A DNA stretch of 64,000 bases, taken from contig JAVBVZ010000006.1 of the NCBI GenBank assembly GCA_036679405.1, positions 1-64,000 of the forward strand. Reading direction: 5' to 3'. Each line of letters begins with the position of its first letter. Within the stretch, counting starts at the first letter, position 1. Source of the DNA: JAEYKI01 sp036679405. Lineage in GTDB: Bacteria; Bacillota; Clostridia; Christensenellales; Christensenellaceae. Positions 43,162 to 52,501 of this stretch are shown piece by piece. The translations under genes were made by a program, and so were the position numbers. Under the pieces are notes generated by a model. It did no database searches, was not told where the DNA came from, and saw only the letters and a list, made by a program, of their open reading frames with translations.

Positions 43162-45987
43162 TTATTGATATAAGTGGTATTTTAAATATTGGGCCGTGTA
43201 ACTGTCTTTGTTTTTGATAATTTGCTCGGGAGTTCCGCAACATAGAACATTTCCGCCGTCTGTACCCCCTTCGGGGCCAAGGTCAATTATATAGTCCGCG
43301 TTTTTTATTAGATCCAGATTGTGCTCTATGACGATTGCCGTATTTCCGCTTTCGACCAGCAAATGAATAATATCGATAAGGATGTGAATGTCGGCCATGT
43401 GCAGTCCGGTGGTTGGTTCGTCAAAAATATATATTGTTGATCCGGTCGCCGGTTTAAGAAGCTCTGTTGCCAGCTTCGCACGCTGGGCTTCGCCGCCGGA
43501 CAAAGTGGTAGATGATTGGCCCAGCTTGATATAGCCAAGCCCTACCCGGCACAGCGTGCCGATTTTTCTTTTTAATCTGGGTATATTGTCAAAAAAAGCC
43601 CTCGCTTCATCGGCTGTCATGTCAAGAACATCGGCAATATTCTTGCCTTTATAAAAAACTTCCAGGGTTTCCCGGTTGTAGCGCTTACCCCCGCATACGT
43701 CACAGGGGACAAACAGGTCGGGAAGAAAATGCATGTTGATTTTGACAAGGCCGTCGCCCTGGCAGGCTTCGCATCGGCCGCCTTTTATGTTGAAGGAGAA
43801 GCGTCCTGCACCATAGCCTCGGATTTTGGCATCCTTCGTTTGAGAAAACAGTGTTCGGATATCATTGAAGAGACCCGTGTACGTGGCCGGGTTGGAACGC
43901 GGTGTCCGCCCAATCGGGCTTTGGTCTATATTGATCACTTTATCCAGATGCCTCCAGCCCTCTATCCTTTCGCATTTTCCGGGGTGTAATTTGGCATGAT
44001 TAAGTTTGGAGGCAAGGGCCTTGTATAGGGTTTCGTTAATAAGACTGGACTTGCCTGAACCCGATACGCCGGTGACGCATGTCAGGGTGCCGAGTGGTAT
44101 GGATACATTAATGTTTTTCAGATTGTTTTGAGAAGCCCCTTTGATTACCAGAAAGTGTCCATTCCCGCTGCGCCGGTTTTCTGGAATGGGAATATGCCTT
44201 TTATGAGATAAGTACTGACCGGTTATCGAGACTTCGGACGCTGCAATGTCGGACGCTTCGCCCGTCGCGACAATATTTCCTCCCTGGATTCCCGCGCCCG
44301 GCCCTATATCGACGATCCAGTCTGCCTGCCGGATGGTTTCCTCATCGTGCTCAATCACGATCAGCGTATTTCCCAAATCTCTGAGATCCTTAAGTGCGGA
44401 CATCAGTCTGGCACTATCCCGCTGATGAAGTCCGATGGAGGGTTCGTCAAGGATATACAGAATGCCGGTCAGTCCGGAGCCAATTTGTGTTGCAAGACGA
44501 ATACGCTGCGCTTCGCCACCGGATAGTGTGCCTGCCGGACGCGAGAGCGTCAGGTAGCCGAGCCCTACGGTGCTTAGAAAAGCAAGCCGGGCACCTGCTT
44601 CTCGTATGATGGGCGCGGCAATGGACGATTGCGGGCCATCTAGCTGAAGCGTGTTAATAAAATGGCTGGCTTCGGCCACGGGCAGTTTGCAAAAATCGGC
44701 AATGTTGAGACCGCCAATGGTTACGGCCAGCAGTTCGGGAATCAGTCGGTCGCCATGGCAGTCGGGACAAGTTGAATCAGAAAGAAACGGCGCAAGGTTC
44801 TGTTTTGCAGTATCCGTTTCTGCTTCCCGGAAACGTCTTTCAAGAATGTTCGTAACACCGCTGAATGCTTGATATCCTTTCATGGCACCATACCTGTTGT
44901 TGTATTCCACGTACAATTTTTTTCCTTTTGTTCCGTACAGAAGCGCGTCCAGTGCCTCTTTGCTCAATTTGGAGACAGGTGTATCCGGGTCAAAGCCGTA
45001 TTGTTTGCCTATTGCGCGGTAGAAGGCGTTGCAGTAAGAGCTTGGATCGGTATTTGACCATCCGGGAACGGCAAAGGCTGTTTTGACGGGAAACGATTTA
45101 TTTGGTATGATTTTTTCGGTATCGGCTACTAAGAATGATCCGAGGCCAAGGCAGGTTTTACATGCGCCATACGGACTGTTGAAGGAAAACATGCGGGGGG
45201 AAAGCTCCCCCAAAGAGACGTGGCAATGCGGACAGGTAAGGCTTTGGGAAAAAACAAGCTCTGTATTTTGGTCGGGGCAGTTTACATACACCAGGTCTCC
45301 GGAGAGTTGGAGCGTTGTTTCTATGGAATCGGTGAGCCGTTGTGACAAACCTTCTTGGACGGTCAGCCTGTCTACAACAATATCGATATTATGGGTTGTG
45401 TCTTTATTTAAAGATATCGGGGTTTCTAAAGTGTAAAAGACGCCGTCCACGCGCATCCGTGCAAATCCGTTTCTGCGCATTTTTTCAAAGACTTTTTTAT
45501 GTTCGCCTTTACTGTTGCAGACAATGGGAGCCATCACCATGATTTTTGTTCCAAAGGCAAGCGCTAAAATCTGATTCGCAATTTCATCTACCGATTGTTT
45601 TTTGATAGCCTTTCCGCATGAGGGGCAGTGCGGCGTGCCGATTCGAGCCCAAAGCAAGCGGAGGTAATCATATATTTCCGTTATAGTTCCCACTGTTGAC
45701 CGGGGGTTGTTGGATGTTGATTTTTGCTGTATGGAGATAGCCGGGGAAAGCCCTTCTATGGAATCCACGTTCGGTTTGTTGTGCTGTCCAAGGAACATAC
45801 GCGCATAGGAAGAAAGAGATTCAACATAGCGCATTTGTCCCTCCGCAAAAAGCGTATCGAAAGCGAGACTGGATTTTCCGGAGCCGCTCACACCCGTGAA
45901 TACCGTAAGCTTATTGCGTGGAATCTGAAGGTTTATGTTTTTCAGATTGTTCTCCCGCGCTCCTGTAATTCGTATATATTTATTCAT
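43162..45987 (-). CDS. UvrA-like ABC ATPase (excinuclease subunit A paralogue)
   Basis: 941 residues. The start at 45987 (MNKYIRITGARENNLKNI) follows GGAAAGG; a start at 46056 adds an unrelated leader. It has two ATPase halves: GVSGSGKSSLAFD near 32 and near 605 (GVSGSGKSSLIN), LSGGEAQRIRLA and LSGGEAQRAKLA signatures, and zinc motifs CPSCGK, CPHCH, and the CEACQGDG/CDVCGGKRYNRE finger. UvrA dimers find bulky DNA damage and load UvrB. Sequence drift from standard UvrA (SIQQKST for the usual IDQKTT) suggests an auxiliary UvrA. No uvrB or uvrC lies nearby. It might also act in drug resistance. Confidence 0.85.
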   Translation of the reverse strand: MNKYIRITGARENNLKNINLQIPRNKLTVFTGVSGSGKSSLAFDTLFAEGQMRYVESLSSYARMFLGQHNKPNVDSIEGLSPAISIQQKSTSNNPRSTVGTITEIYDYLRLLWARIGTPHCPSCGKAIKKQSVDEIANQILALAFGTKIMVMAPIVCNSKGEHKKVFEKMRRNGFARMRVDGVFYTLETPISLNKDTTHNIDIVVDRLTVQEGLSQRLTDSIETTLQLSGDLVYVNCPDQNTELVFSQSLTCPHCHVSLGELSPRMFSFNSPYGACKTCLGLGSFLVADTEKIIPNKSFPVKTAFAVPGWSNTDPSSYCNAFYRAIGKQYGFDPDTPVSKLSKEALDALLYGTKGKKLYVEYNNRYGAMKGYQAFSGVTNILERRFREAETDTAKQNLAPFLSDSTCPDCHGDRLIPELLAVTIGGLNIADFCKLPVAEASHFINTLQLDGPQSSIAAPIIREAGARLAFLSTVGLGYLTLSRPAGTLSGGEAQRIRLATQIGSGLTGILYILDEPSIGLHQRDSARLMSALKDLRDLGNTLIVIEHDEETIRQADWIVDIGPGAGIQGGNIVATGEASDIAASEVSITGQYLSHKRHIPIPENRRSGNGHFLVIKGASQNNLKNINVSIPLGTLTCVTGVSGSGKSSLINETLYKALASKLNHAKLHPGKCERIEGWRHLDKVINIDQSPIGRTPRSNPATYTGLFNDIRTLFSQTKDAKIRGYGAGRFSFNIKGGRCEACQGDGLVKINMHFLPDLFVPCDVCGGKRYNRETLEVFYKGKNIADVLDMTADEARAFFDNIPRLKRKIGTLCRVGLGYIKLGQSSTTLSGGEAQRAKLATELLKPATGSTIYIFDEPTTGLHMADIHILIDIIHLLVESGNTAIVIEHNLDLIKNADYIIDLGPEGGTDGGNVLCCGTPEQIIKNKDSYTAQYLKYHLYQ

Positions 45988-46136
45988 GGCTTTACCTTTC
46001 CGGTGTTGCAATAAAAAAGCAGCGCACATGTTGGCAACAGGACTTACGTTTACCAAACTGCACGCTGCAGTTTTATTTTACCATAAAAATTTTTTTGAGT
46101 GTAAGCGCAAATTTTAAGAAAATATGCCGCTGTGTA

Positions 46137-46376
46137 TTATTCAATATAGCCTTTACAGCTGTAATTGTTATATTGTTTTTTAAGCTTAAGAGTAACCGAA
46201 TGATCCGGCATTTCTTTTTCTTCAAGGATTTTGTATTTTGTGTGGTTGCGCTCCAGCAGAGCCTTATAATGGGTAAGTTCTTCTTTGAGCGCGTGAGCCG
46301 CCGCAGCCGGTCCGGTGTCCTCTTTTGGGAAAAAAGTTATGGTCATTTCCAAACATGCAGATTGTATGCGTTTCAT
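46137..46376 (-). CDS. Small conserved protein, paralogue of the 46373 gene
   Basis: 79 residues beginning MKRIQSACLEMTITFFPKED and ending in a strand pair with VTLKLKKQYNNYSCKGYIE. It overlaps its upstream paralogue by four bases (ATGA). The two share the MKRIQxACL start and the LK-[KR]-QY-x-NY end, so each is a compact alpha/beta domain and the pair likely works as a heterodimer or tandem copy. I recognise similar short proteins from gut Clostridia but know no function. This one has an extra Ala-rich segment (24-40). Confidence 0.65.
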   Translation of the reverse strand: MKRIQSACLEMTITFFPKEDTGPAAAAHALKEELTHYKALLERNHTKYKILEEKEMPDHSVTLKLKKQYNNYSCKGYIE

Positions 46377-46588
46377 ATGCTTGCCTCCTGTTTCATATAA
46401 TCTCCCGGAGCATAGTTTATATATTGCCTTTTGAGTTTGATGATTATTGAGCCGTCCGCTTGCGGTTGTTCGCTTTCTATTTCGTATTTACGGTTCTTCT
46501 TTTTCAAATAGAACTGAAAAGTTTCCAGTTCGGTTTTGGTTTCAAACCTGACGGTCTGCAACAGACAGGCATACTGGATTCGTTTCAT
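46373..46588 (-). CDS. Small conserved protein, paralogue of the 46137 gene
   Basis: 71 residues from ATG at 46588, placed seven bases after AAGGAGGT. It begins MKRIQYACLLQTVRFETKTE and ends IIIKLKRQYINYAPGDYMKQ. It is translationally coupled to the 46137 gene. The last ~8 residues extend past the paralogue's end. No catalytic motif or signal peptide is visible; function unknown. Confidence 0.65.
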   Translation of the reverse strand: MKRIQYACLLQTVRFETKTELETFQFYLKKKNRKYEIESEQPQADGSIIIKLKRQYINYAPGDYMKQEASI

Positions 46589-46875
46589 GTTTCTCACCTC
46601 CTTCTGGCCGGCATTGAAAAAGTGAGAAATGCGGCCTATAGTTGCATATCCAGATAATAAATCGATATAATAAGATTATTTAACGTAATATGCTTTATAA
46701 TATCTATTTTAGCACCTGATTTTTTAAAAATGTAAGTTAAATTTTTTTTAAAGTGCAAAAAAACGCTTATGTTAACAAAAAAGCGTGTGCTAAAATAGAG
46801 CCTGATGGCGGCAGAGCCGCTTCATTAAAATAGACAATTGTTTTAATAAAATTATAAAAGGTGGAGTAAAAGCTA

Positions 46876-47643
46876 TTGGAAAGACTTTCTTTTGGTTATG
46901 TGAAGATATTATCCGGTGTTGCCGCAGGCAGAATAGGCCGGTATGTTATGGATGAACGTGAAAGCGGAAAGGCTAAGATATATTTCGGGTATCATAACGA
47001 TAGTTTGCGGTTTCCGAATTACAGAAGTTGCAAAGTTATATCTAAAACGAACCTCACAAACAATATATCCAAACAGGACCTGATCGATAGATACTATTCG
47101 GTTGTCCAAGAACTCAACAGCGTAGACGCAAACAGCAATAGAAAAGTAAAAAAGTATTCGGCGCAACATACGGATTTAATAACGGAGTGTAATATAATCC
47201 GCGGTTTGTTACGCGAGCGTTTCAGTATCGCTCTGCTGAATGGAGAGCAGGCGGACAAAAATACAATACTGCTTTTTTCTTTTATGGATGCTCTTTGGGT
47301 CAATGATTTTTCCCTCGGATTGGTTGAGAAAGGCTATGATGTCGCTTGGAACGATCATGAGGAATCGATGGCGGATTGTAAATGGATTTTTAAAGATTAT
47401 CTTGTCAGGTGCGGTACTTTTATATTTATAGCGACAGGGAATTCGATACGACAGTCCTGGTTCATGGATGATTTTCGTTATTTTAAAGGCCTTGCCGGTT
47501 CCGGTCCGCATCGTATTATTTGTGTGAAAGCCGATGAGTCGCGCGTGCCGGAAAGTATTGGAACGGCATTTGATCTGCGCAATCAATTTAGCGATATATA
47601 TTATAAAAATTTTGAAGCCTTGATTGACTCTATGGAAGGTTAG
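46876..47643 (+). CDS. TIR-like domain protein with N-terminal KOW-like motif
   Basis: 255 residues from a TTG (GGTGGAG 11 bases upstream). Residues 8-38 (VKILSGVAAGRIGRYVMDE, then YFGY) resemble a KOW motif as in translation or nucleic-acid-binding factors. Residues 128-245 read like a TIR/SEFIR-type fold: NTILLFSFMDALWVNDFSLG, DVAWNDHEES, a hydrophobic strand TFIFIATGNS and QSWFMDDF, which takes the place of the S-x-W-C-x-x-E segment. TIR NADases need a Glu there, but here Asp stands in its place. Such proteins are often defence effectors. It is alone and a gene of unknown partner; the TIR assignment is tentative. Confidence 0.45.
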   Translation: MERLSFGYVKILSGVAAGRIGRYVMDERESGKAKIYFGYHNDSLRFPNYRSCKVISKTNLTNNISKQDLIDRYYSVVQELNSVDANSNRKVKKYSAQHTDLITECNIIRGLLRERFSIALLNGEQADKNTILLFSFMDALWVNDFSLGLVEKGYDVAWNDHEESMADCKWIFKDYLVRCGTFIFIATGNSIRQSWFMDDFRYFKGLAGSGPHRIICVKADESRVPESIGTAFDLRNQFSDIYYKNFEALIDSMEG

Positions 47644-47672
47644 CAAAACAATCCAAACCGGATTGTTTTGCT
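47642..47672 (+). terminator. Hairpin between converging genes
   Basis: AGCAAAACAATCC (47642-47654) pairs perfectly with GGATTGTTTTGCT (47660-47672) around AAACC. The T-rich upper stem and position just after the stop suggest a terminator usable from both sides. Confidence 0.7.
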
Positions 47673-47746
47673 GGTCTGCTTATAAACATTGGGCAACGAA
47701 TAAAGTATAAGACTCCGTACGATATTCATAGAAATCGGAGCAATGC

Positions 47747-48502
47747 TTACCGGCAGTAAATTTGTAGCGCGTCACGTAAAAAGGCGGCGCATCCTTTCTT
47801 TATGTCGTCGTAATATTTTTTGAAGCGCGGGTCGTCCACATAGGCCTGCGCCAGCGCAAGGTGCGCTTCTTTTGAGTAATGGGGCCAAAAATATGTAAGC
47901 CACTCCTTGTGCAGGGCGCAAACCTGCTGTGCGCATTCGCCGGCGGGGTCGCCCTGCTCGAATGCCGTTTTCAGCAATTCGTTGATTTTTTCAGATAATT
48001 CCTCCGTCCGCCCGTATTGTGCGGCCGTCCATCCCGCCATTTTGGCGCTGCTGGCGTCTATAACGGCATTGCCGAACCTTTCGCGGATTTCTTTACCGTA
48101 CTTGTTTTCGTTTTCTTCAATCATTTTTTGTTTGAAACCTTCAAATTTTTCCTGGTCTGTCATTGTTATACCTCCTTTGGATGCGGCGATCGTTTTTTGA
48201 ACATTTTCAATCAGCAGCTGGAGCCGCTGTTTTTTGGCCTTCAGGGCGGACAGGTGTTCGCGCAGGGCCGCGTTGCGGTCGTAATTTGCTGAAAGCATGA
48301 TTTTTTTGATTTCATCAAGCGGTATCCCAAGTTCGCGGTAAAAGAGGATCTGCTGCAGCAGATCCGCTTCTTTTGAGCTGTATACCCTGTAAGCGTTGCC
48401 GCTTGCGCGCCTGGGCGTCAGCAGCCCGATCTCGTCGTAATACCGCAGGGTCCGGGTGGTGACCCCTGATAATTTAGCCAGTTCGTTGATTGTGTATTTC
48501 AT
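47747..48502 (-). CDS. MerR-family regulator with TipAS drug-binding domain
   Basis: 251 residues. A MerR winged helix is at 1-70 (YTINELAKLSGVTTRTLRYYD), a coiled coil at ~75-115 and a C-terminal TipAS-like all-helical domain at ~120-250. TipAL proteins bind thiopeptide antibiotics or other drugs in the C-terminal part and activate promoters with a long spacer. No target gene follows, so it may autoregulate or act at a distance. Confidence 0.85.
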   Translation of the reverse strand: MKYTINELAKLSGVTTRTLRYYDEIGLLTPRRASGNAYRVYSSKEADLLQQILFYRELGIPLDEIKKIMLSANYDRNAALREHLSALKAKKQRLQLLIENVQKTIAASKGGITMTDQEKFEGFKQKMIEENENKYGKEIRERFGNAVIDASSAKMAGWTAAQYGRTEELSEKINELLKTAFEQGDPAGECAQQVCALHKEWLTYFWPHYSKEAHLALAQAYVDDPRFKKYYDDIKKGCAAFLRDALQIYCR

Positions 48503-48929
48503 ACTGATCCCTCCATCATCTGCGCCGGTGCCGGATGATCTATCCGTTTGATTAATTGAAGTATAAACGATTACGCAGCGTGAATGTCAATGGGTTTTTT
48601 GAAAAAAATATGTAATGCTTGCCGAGGGCGGCGTGGGCGCTGCGGTACGCGGCGGAACCTGTGCGCTGTTTGTCTGGAAACGCATGCAATAGAAATAGAA
48701 ATGTTTAATTGTGTGTTTTTAAAAGAAAAAACCTAAAATTAAAAAGAATATAGTTGACTTTTTATATGTGCATGCATATAATAACATAAAAGAACATAAA
48801 AATATGTGTGAATATGATAAAATAATTGAAAGAAAGTAAAGAAACCGGCCGGAACAAGAATCAATCAGCATGGCGATTCTGACAGAGGCGAAGCGGCTGG
48901 GAAATATATTATGTAAGAGGTGGATAGCT
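48503..48929. other. 427-base intergenic region with one strong promoter
   Basis: It holds the divergent starts of the MerR gene and the third ABC operon. The stretch 48560-48720 has no feature I can name. Confidence 0.55.
48754..48803 (+). promoter_or_regulatory. Promoter and repeat operator of the glycyl-radical sugar operon
   Basis: The -35 TTGACT (48754-48759), a 17-base spacer and perfect -10 TATAAT (48777-48782) are followed at once by AACATAAAAGAACATAAAA, two 10-base direct repeats. A repressor on these repeats would sit at the transcription start. The repeats resemble the A-rich phased repeats before the shell operon and are likely a site of the DeoR protein encoded at 57020. Confidence 0.7.
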
Positions 48930-50420
48930 GTGAGTAATGAAATCATTCTGGAAATGGAATCTATCACAAAAACTTTTCCGGGAGTCGTGGCGCTGGAAGA
49001 TGTTCAATTTAAACTTGAAAAAAGTTCTGTCCATGCGTTGATGGGGGAAAACGGCGCGGGAAAGTCCACATTAATGAAGATTTTAATGGGCATCCATCAG
49101 CCGGATAAGGGCAACATTATCTATAAAGGCAAAACCGTGAAAATTCATAACAGCCGCGACGCCCTCCGCATGGGGATTTCAATGATCCATCAGGAGTTAA
49201 ACAATATTCAAGAAATGAGCGTTTCGCAAAATATATATTTAATGCGCGAACCCGTCAATAAAGTGACGCATTTGGTTGACTTTAGAAAAATGGACGCAGA
49301 CACCGCAAAGCTTTTTGAGAAACTTAATATTACCGGCATTTCTCCAAAAGCCCAAATCAAGAACCTGAGTATAGCGCAGTGCCAAATGGTTGAGATTGCA
49401 AAAGCCGTATCATATGATTCGGACATCATTATTATGGACGAACCGACAAGCGCGATTTCGGAAAATGAAGTCGAAAAACTTTTTTCAATTATTGAAAATC
49501 TGCGGCGGGAGGGGCGCGCAATCATTTATATTTCTCATAAAATGGATGAGATTTTCAGGATATGTGATCAAATCACCGTGCTTTGCGACGGGAGATTTGT
49601 AGGCGCCGACGCAGCAGCCAACCTTGACAAGCAAAAACTTATAAAAATGATGGTAGGGCGTGAATTGAACCAGCTTTTTTATAAAAAGACCGTCCCGATA
49701 GGAGAAGTATCCTTTGAAGTTAAAAATCTGACTAAAAAAAATCTTTTTGAAAATATCAGCTTCAGCGTTAAAAAAGGAGAAATACTCGGAATTGCGGGCC
49801 TTATGGGATCCGGGCGCACAGAAGTTGTTGAAACTATTTTCGGAATGCGCGGCCGCTACGAAGGGGAAATACGCAAAGACGGAAAAGTTGTGAATATCAG
49901 GAGCCAGCAGGACGCCATAGATTATGGGATCGTACTGGCGACGGAAGACAGAAGAAAGTATGGACTTGTTTTAAACCAGTCGGTAAAACATAACATATCG
50001 CTTCCTTCACTGAAAAGGATGAGCAAATTTATTGTTAATGAAAATAATGAAAACAAAGAAACACAAAAAATGATAGAGCGGATGGGGATCAAAGTGGCTT
50101 CGCCGAAATCGCTTGCGTCGACATTATCGGGAGGGAACCAGCAAAAAGTGGTCTTGGCAAAATGGCTGATGACGCTGCCAGATGTACTGATACTTGATGA
50201 GCCGACACGCGGGATAGACGTTGGAGCGAAAGTTGAAATTTATAAGATCATGAGCGAGCTGGTGGCGAATGATAAGGCGGTCATCATGATATCGTCCGAG
50301 ATGCCGGAAATCATAGGGATCAGCGATCGGATCGTGGTAATGCACGGCGGCCGCGTTACCGGAGAACTGGGCCGTTCGGAAGTTACTCAGGAAAAAATAA
50401 TGGAATTAATTGCAAACTAA
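48930..50420 (+). CDS. Sugar ABC importer 3, tandem ATPase (RbsA-like)
   Basis: 496 residues from GTG at 48930, which follows AGAGGTGG; a start at 48870 has no ribosome site. First domain: GENGAGKSTLMK near 39-50 and IIMDEPTSAI near 163. Second domain: GLMGSGRTEVVE, LSGGNQQKVVLAKW and LILDEPTRGIDVG. The order ATPase - permease - binding protein differs from the two other importers in the window. First gene of the glycyl-radical sugar operon. Confidence 0.88.
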   Translation: MSNEIILEMESITKTFPGVVALEDVQFKLEKSSVHALMGENGAGKSTLMKILMGIHQPDKGNIIYKGKTVKIHNSRDALRMGISMIHQELNNIQEMSVSQNIYLMREPVNKVTHLVDFRKMDADTAKLFEKLNITGISPKAQIKNLSIAQCQMVEIAKAVSYDSDIIIMDEPTSAISENEVEKLFSIIENLRREGRAIIYISHKMDEIFRICDQITVLCDGRFVGADAAANLDKQKLIKMMVGRELNQLFYKKTVPIGEVSFEVKNLTKKNLFENISFSVKKGEILGIAGLMGSGRTEVVETIFGMRGRYEGEIRKDGKVVNIRSQQDAIDYGIVLATEDRRKYGLVLNQSVKHNISLPSLKRMSKFIVNENNENKETQKMIERMGIKVASPKSLASTLSGGNQQKVVLAKWLMTLPDVLILDEPTRGIDVGAKVEIYKIMSELVANDKAVIMISSEMPEIIGISDRIVVMHGGRVTGELGRSEVTQEKIMELIAN

Positions 50421-50433
50421 AGGGGGAATCAAG

Positions 50434-51399
50434 ATGGAAAATATAAGCAGTAAACTTGTAAAAAAGAATGTCGCGTCAAGCGTAATGTCCAAGTACGGAA
50501 TCTTTGTTGTTCTTATAATTTTATTCGTAGTACTGTCATTTGCGACAAATTCATTTTTTACGGCGCAAAACCTGTTGAATGTGCTGCGGCAGATCAGCAT
50601 AAACGGCATATTGGCCATTGGCGTGACGTTTGTCATTATAACGGGCGGAATTGATTTATCGCTGGGATCCATGCTTGCTTTTGCAGGTGTTGTGGCGGCT
50701 TCTTTTGCACATCCCGAACCGTTGTACCCGGTGGCAATGATCGTTGCTATCGGTGTAGCGGTGGGAGCGCTCAGCGGAAGCGTGAATGGCAGCCTGATAG
50801 CATTTTTCAAAATACCGCCGTTCATAGCTACGCTTGGCATGACTACTATTGCCAAAGGCTGCGCGCTGGTTTTCACGGATGGCCGCTCGGTCATCGATCT
50901 TTCAGACCAGTTCAAGGTTCTTGGACAGGGAACGGTGGGCATCGTTCCTATACCGGTCATTATATTTCTTGCGGTGATATTTCTGGGATTCATATTATTG
51001 CATAAGACCCGGTTTGGAAGATATGTATATGCAACCGGCGGAAACGAGGATGCTGCAAATGCTTCCGGGGTAAACACCAGAAAAGTAAAGTTCATCGTGT
51101 ATACAATGGCGGGAGCTTTATGCGGCCTTGCGGGAGTCATGCTTGCCTCAAGGACAAGCGCGGGATCGCCCGCCGCGGGCGTAGGGTATGAACTGGATGC
51201 CATTGCCGCAGCGGTCTTGGGGGGGACGTCGCTTGCGGGAGGAAGAGGCGCTATCCTGGCCACCATTGCGGGTGCGCTTATTATGGGGGTGCTCAGTAAT
51301 GGTCTTGATATCCTGAATGTTTCGTCTTATATACAGCAAATCGTAAAAGGCATCATCATTGTAGGGGCGGTACTGATGGATCAAATGAGCAAAAAATGA
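50434..51399 (+). CDS. Sugar ABC importer 3, permease (RbsC-like)
   Basis: 321 residues with about nine helices. The start at 50434 has AAAGGGGGA eight bases upstream; 50410 lies inside the previous gene. TGGIDLSLGSMLAFAGVVAA near 74-93 and YATGGNEDAANASGVNTRK near 204-222 are RbsC-type. It begins 13 bases after the ATPase stop. Confidence 0.9.
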   Translation: MENISSKLVKKNVASSVMSKYGIFVVLIILFVVLSFATNSFFTAQNLLNVLRQISINGILAIGVTFVIITGGIDLSLGSMLAFAGVVAASFAHPEPLYPVAMIVAIGVAVGALSGSVNGSLIAFFKIPPFIATLGMTTIAKGCALVFTDGRSVIDLSDQFKVLGQGTVGIVPIPVIIFLAVIFLGFILLHKTRFGRYVYATGGNEDAANASGVNTRKVKFIVYTMAGALCGLAGVMLASRTSAGSPAAGVGYELDAIAAAVLGGTSLAGGRGAILATIAGALIMGVLSNGLDILNVSSYIQQIVKGIIIVGAVLMDQMSKK

Positions 51400-51443
51400 G
51401 TTGATTTTAGGGAAACCTAAAAAAAAATATGGAGGAAAATAAA

Positions 51444-52478
51444 ATGATGAAAAGAGTCTTACTTATTCTCATGGCATGCATGCTGGTGGCAGCCCTTGCT
51501 GCCTGCGGTGCAGAAACGGCACAAGAAGTTGCATCGTCCGAAATCCAGGCGACTGCCGCAGCTGAAGAAGCCGGCGGGGCAGATGTGGCCGCAGATGCGG
51601 CTGCACCCGAAGACAAGGTGAAAATCGGGTTGTCATGGTTTTCTATGTCGGAGGAATACCTGGCAAAAATCTATACTGAATTTGAGCAGGCCATAGAGGA
51701 CCAGGGCTTGAGCGACACGGTCGAAGTGATCCTGCTGGACAGCAATATGGATGCGGCAAAGCAGAATGAACAGGTGGATAATCTGATTGTACAGGGAGTA
51801 GATGTTATCATTATGATACCCTTTGACAGGGAGCAGCAGGTTCCCGCCGTTGAGGCTGCCGCCGCCGCCGGTATCCCGATGATCGAACTGTGTGCAAGCA
51901 CCGCTGCGGAAGATATAAGAACGACGTATGTGGGATCGGATGATACCGCTTCGGGCAGAATACTGATGGAATATTTAGGCGAGCAGGCGGGCGGAAGCGG
52001 AAACATTGTAAGGATACATGGGCCGGCCGGCCAGAATGCAGAAGTTATGCGCCATCTGGGCATGGAAGAAGTATTGGCCGATCAATTCCCCGACATGGAA
52101 ATCGTTGCGGACAAAATTGCAGATTGGGACCGTGCGAAAGCCATGAGCGCTATGGAAAATGTTCTGCAGTCCGGTATCGAGGTGGATGTCGTATTTGCAG
52201 AAGATGACGGCATGGCCATGGGTGCCCTGGAAGCAATAGAGGGCTCAGGAAAAGAAGGAAGCATCATCATCGGCGGGATTGACGGCATACCGGATGCCCT
52301 GAATGCCGTGAAAGACGGGCGTTTAACGTGTACGGTTTACCAAAATGCGCGGGCGCAGGCCGAAAAAGCGCTTGAAGTTGCCCTGCTGGCCGCTTCCGGC
52401 CAACAGCTCGAGGCGTCGTACGATGTTCCTTATGAACTTGTGACCAAAGAGAATGTTGATGAATATCTGAACCAATAA
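51444..52478 (+). CDS. Sugar ABC importer 3, substrate-binding lipoprotein
   Basis: 344 residues. The start at 51444 is eight bases after GGAGG; 51429 would use a start within it. Lipobox LAAC (C21), short Ala/Glu linker, then a RbsB-like fold with SWFSMSEEYLAKIYTEFEQA, DVIIMIPFDREQ and VVFAEDDGMAMGALEAIEG. It is the last of the three importer genes and is followed by a strong hairpin before the kinase gene. Ligand unknown; the downstream kinase and NagB-like gene suggest a hexose or amino sugar. Confidence 0.88.
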   Translation: MMKRVLLILMACMLVAALAACGAETAQEVASSEIQATAAAEEAGGADVAADAAAPEDKVKIGLSWFSMSEEYLAKIYTEFEQAIEDQGLSDTVEVILLDSNMDAAKQNEQVDNLIVQGVDVIIMIPFDREQQVPAVEAAAAAGIPMIELCASTAAEDIRTTYVGSDDTASGRILMEYLGEQAGGSGNIVRIHGPAGQNAEVMRHLGMEEVLADQFPDMEIVADKIADWDRAKAMSAMENVLQSGIEVDVVFAEDDGMAMGALEAIEGSGKEGSIIIGGIDGIPDALNAVKDGRLTCTVYQNARAQAEKALEVALLAASGQQLEASYDVPYELVTKENVDEYLNQ

Positions 52479-52501
52479 TTTTAAAATAGCATGATTCATT
52501 G

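Noticed and set aside
45988..46056. A longer UvrA-like N terminus starting at 46056
   Set aside because: The extra 23 residues do not match UvrA, whose conserved sequence begins right after the ATG at 45987, which also has a ribosome site.
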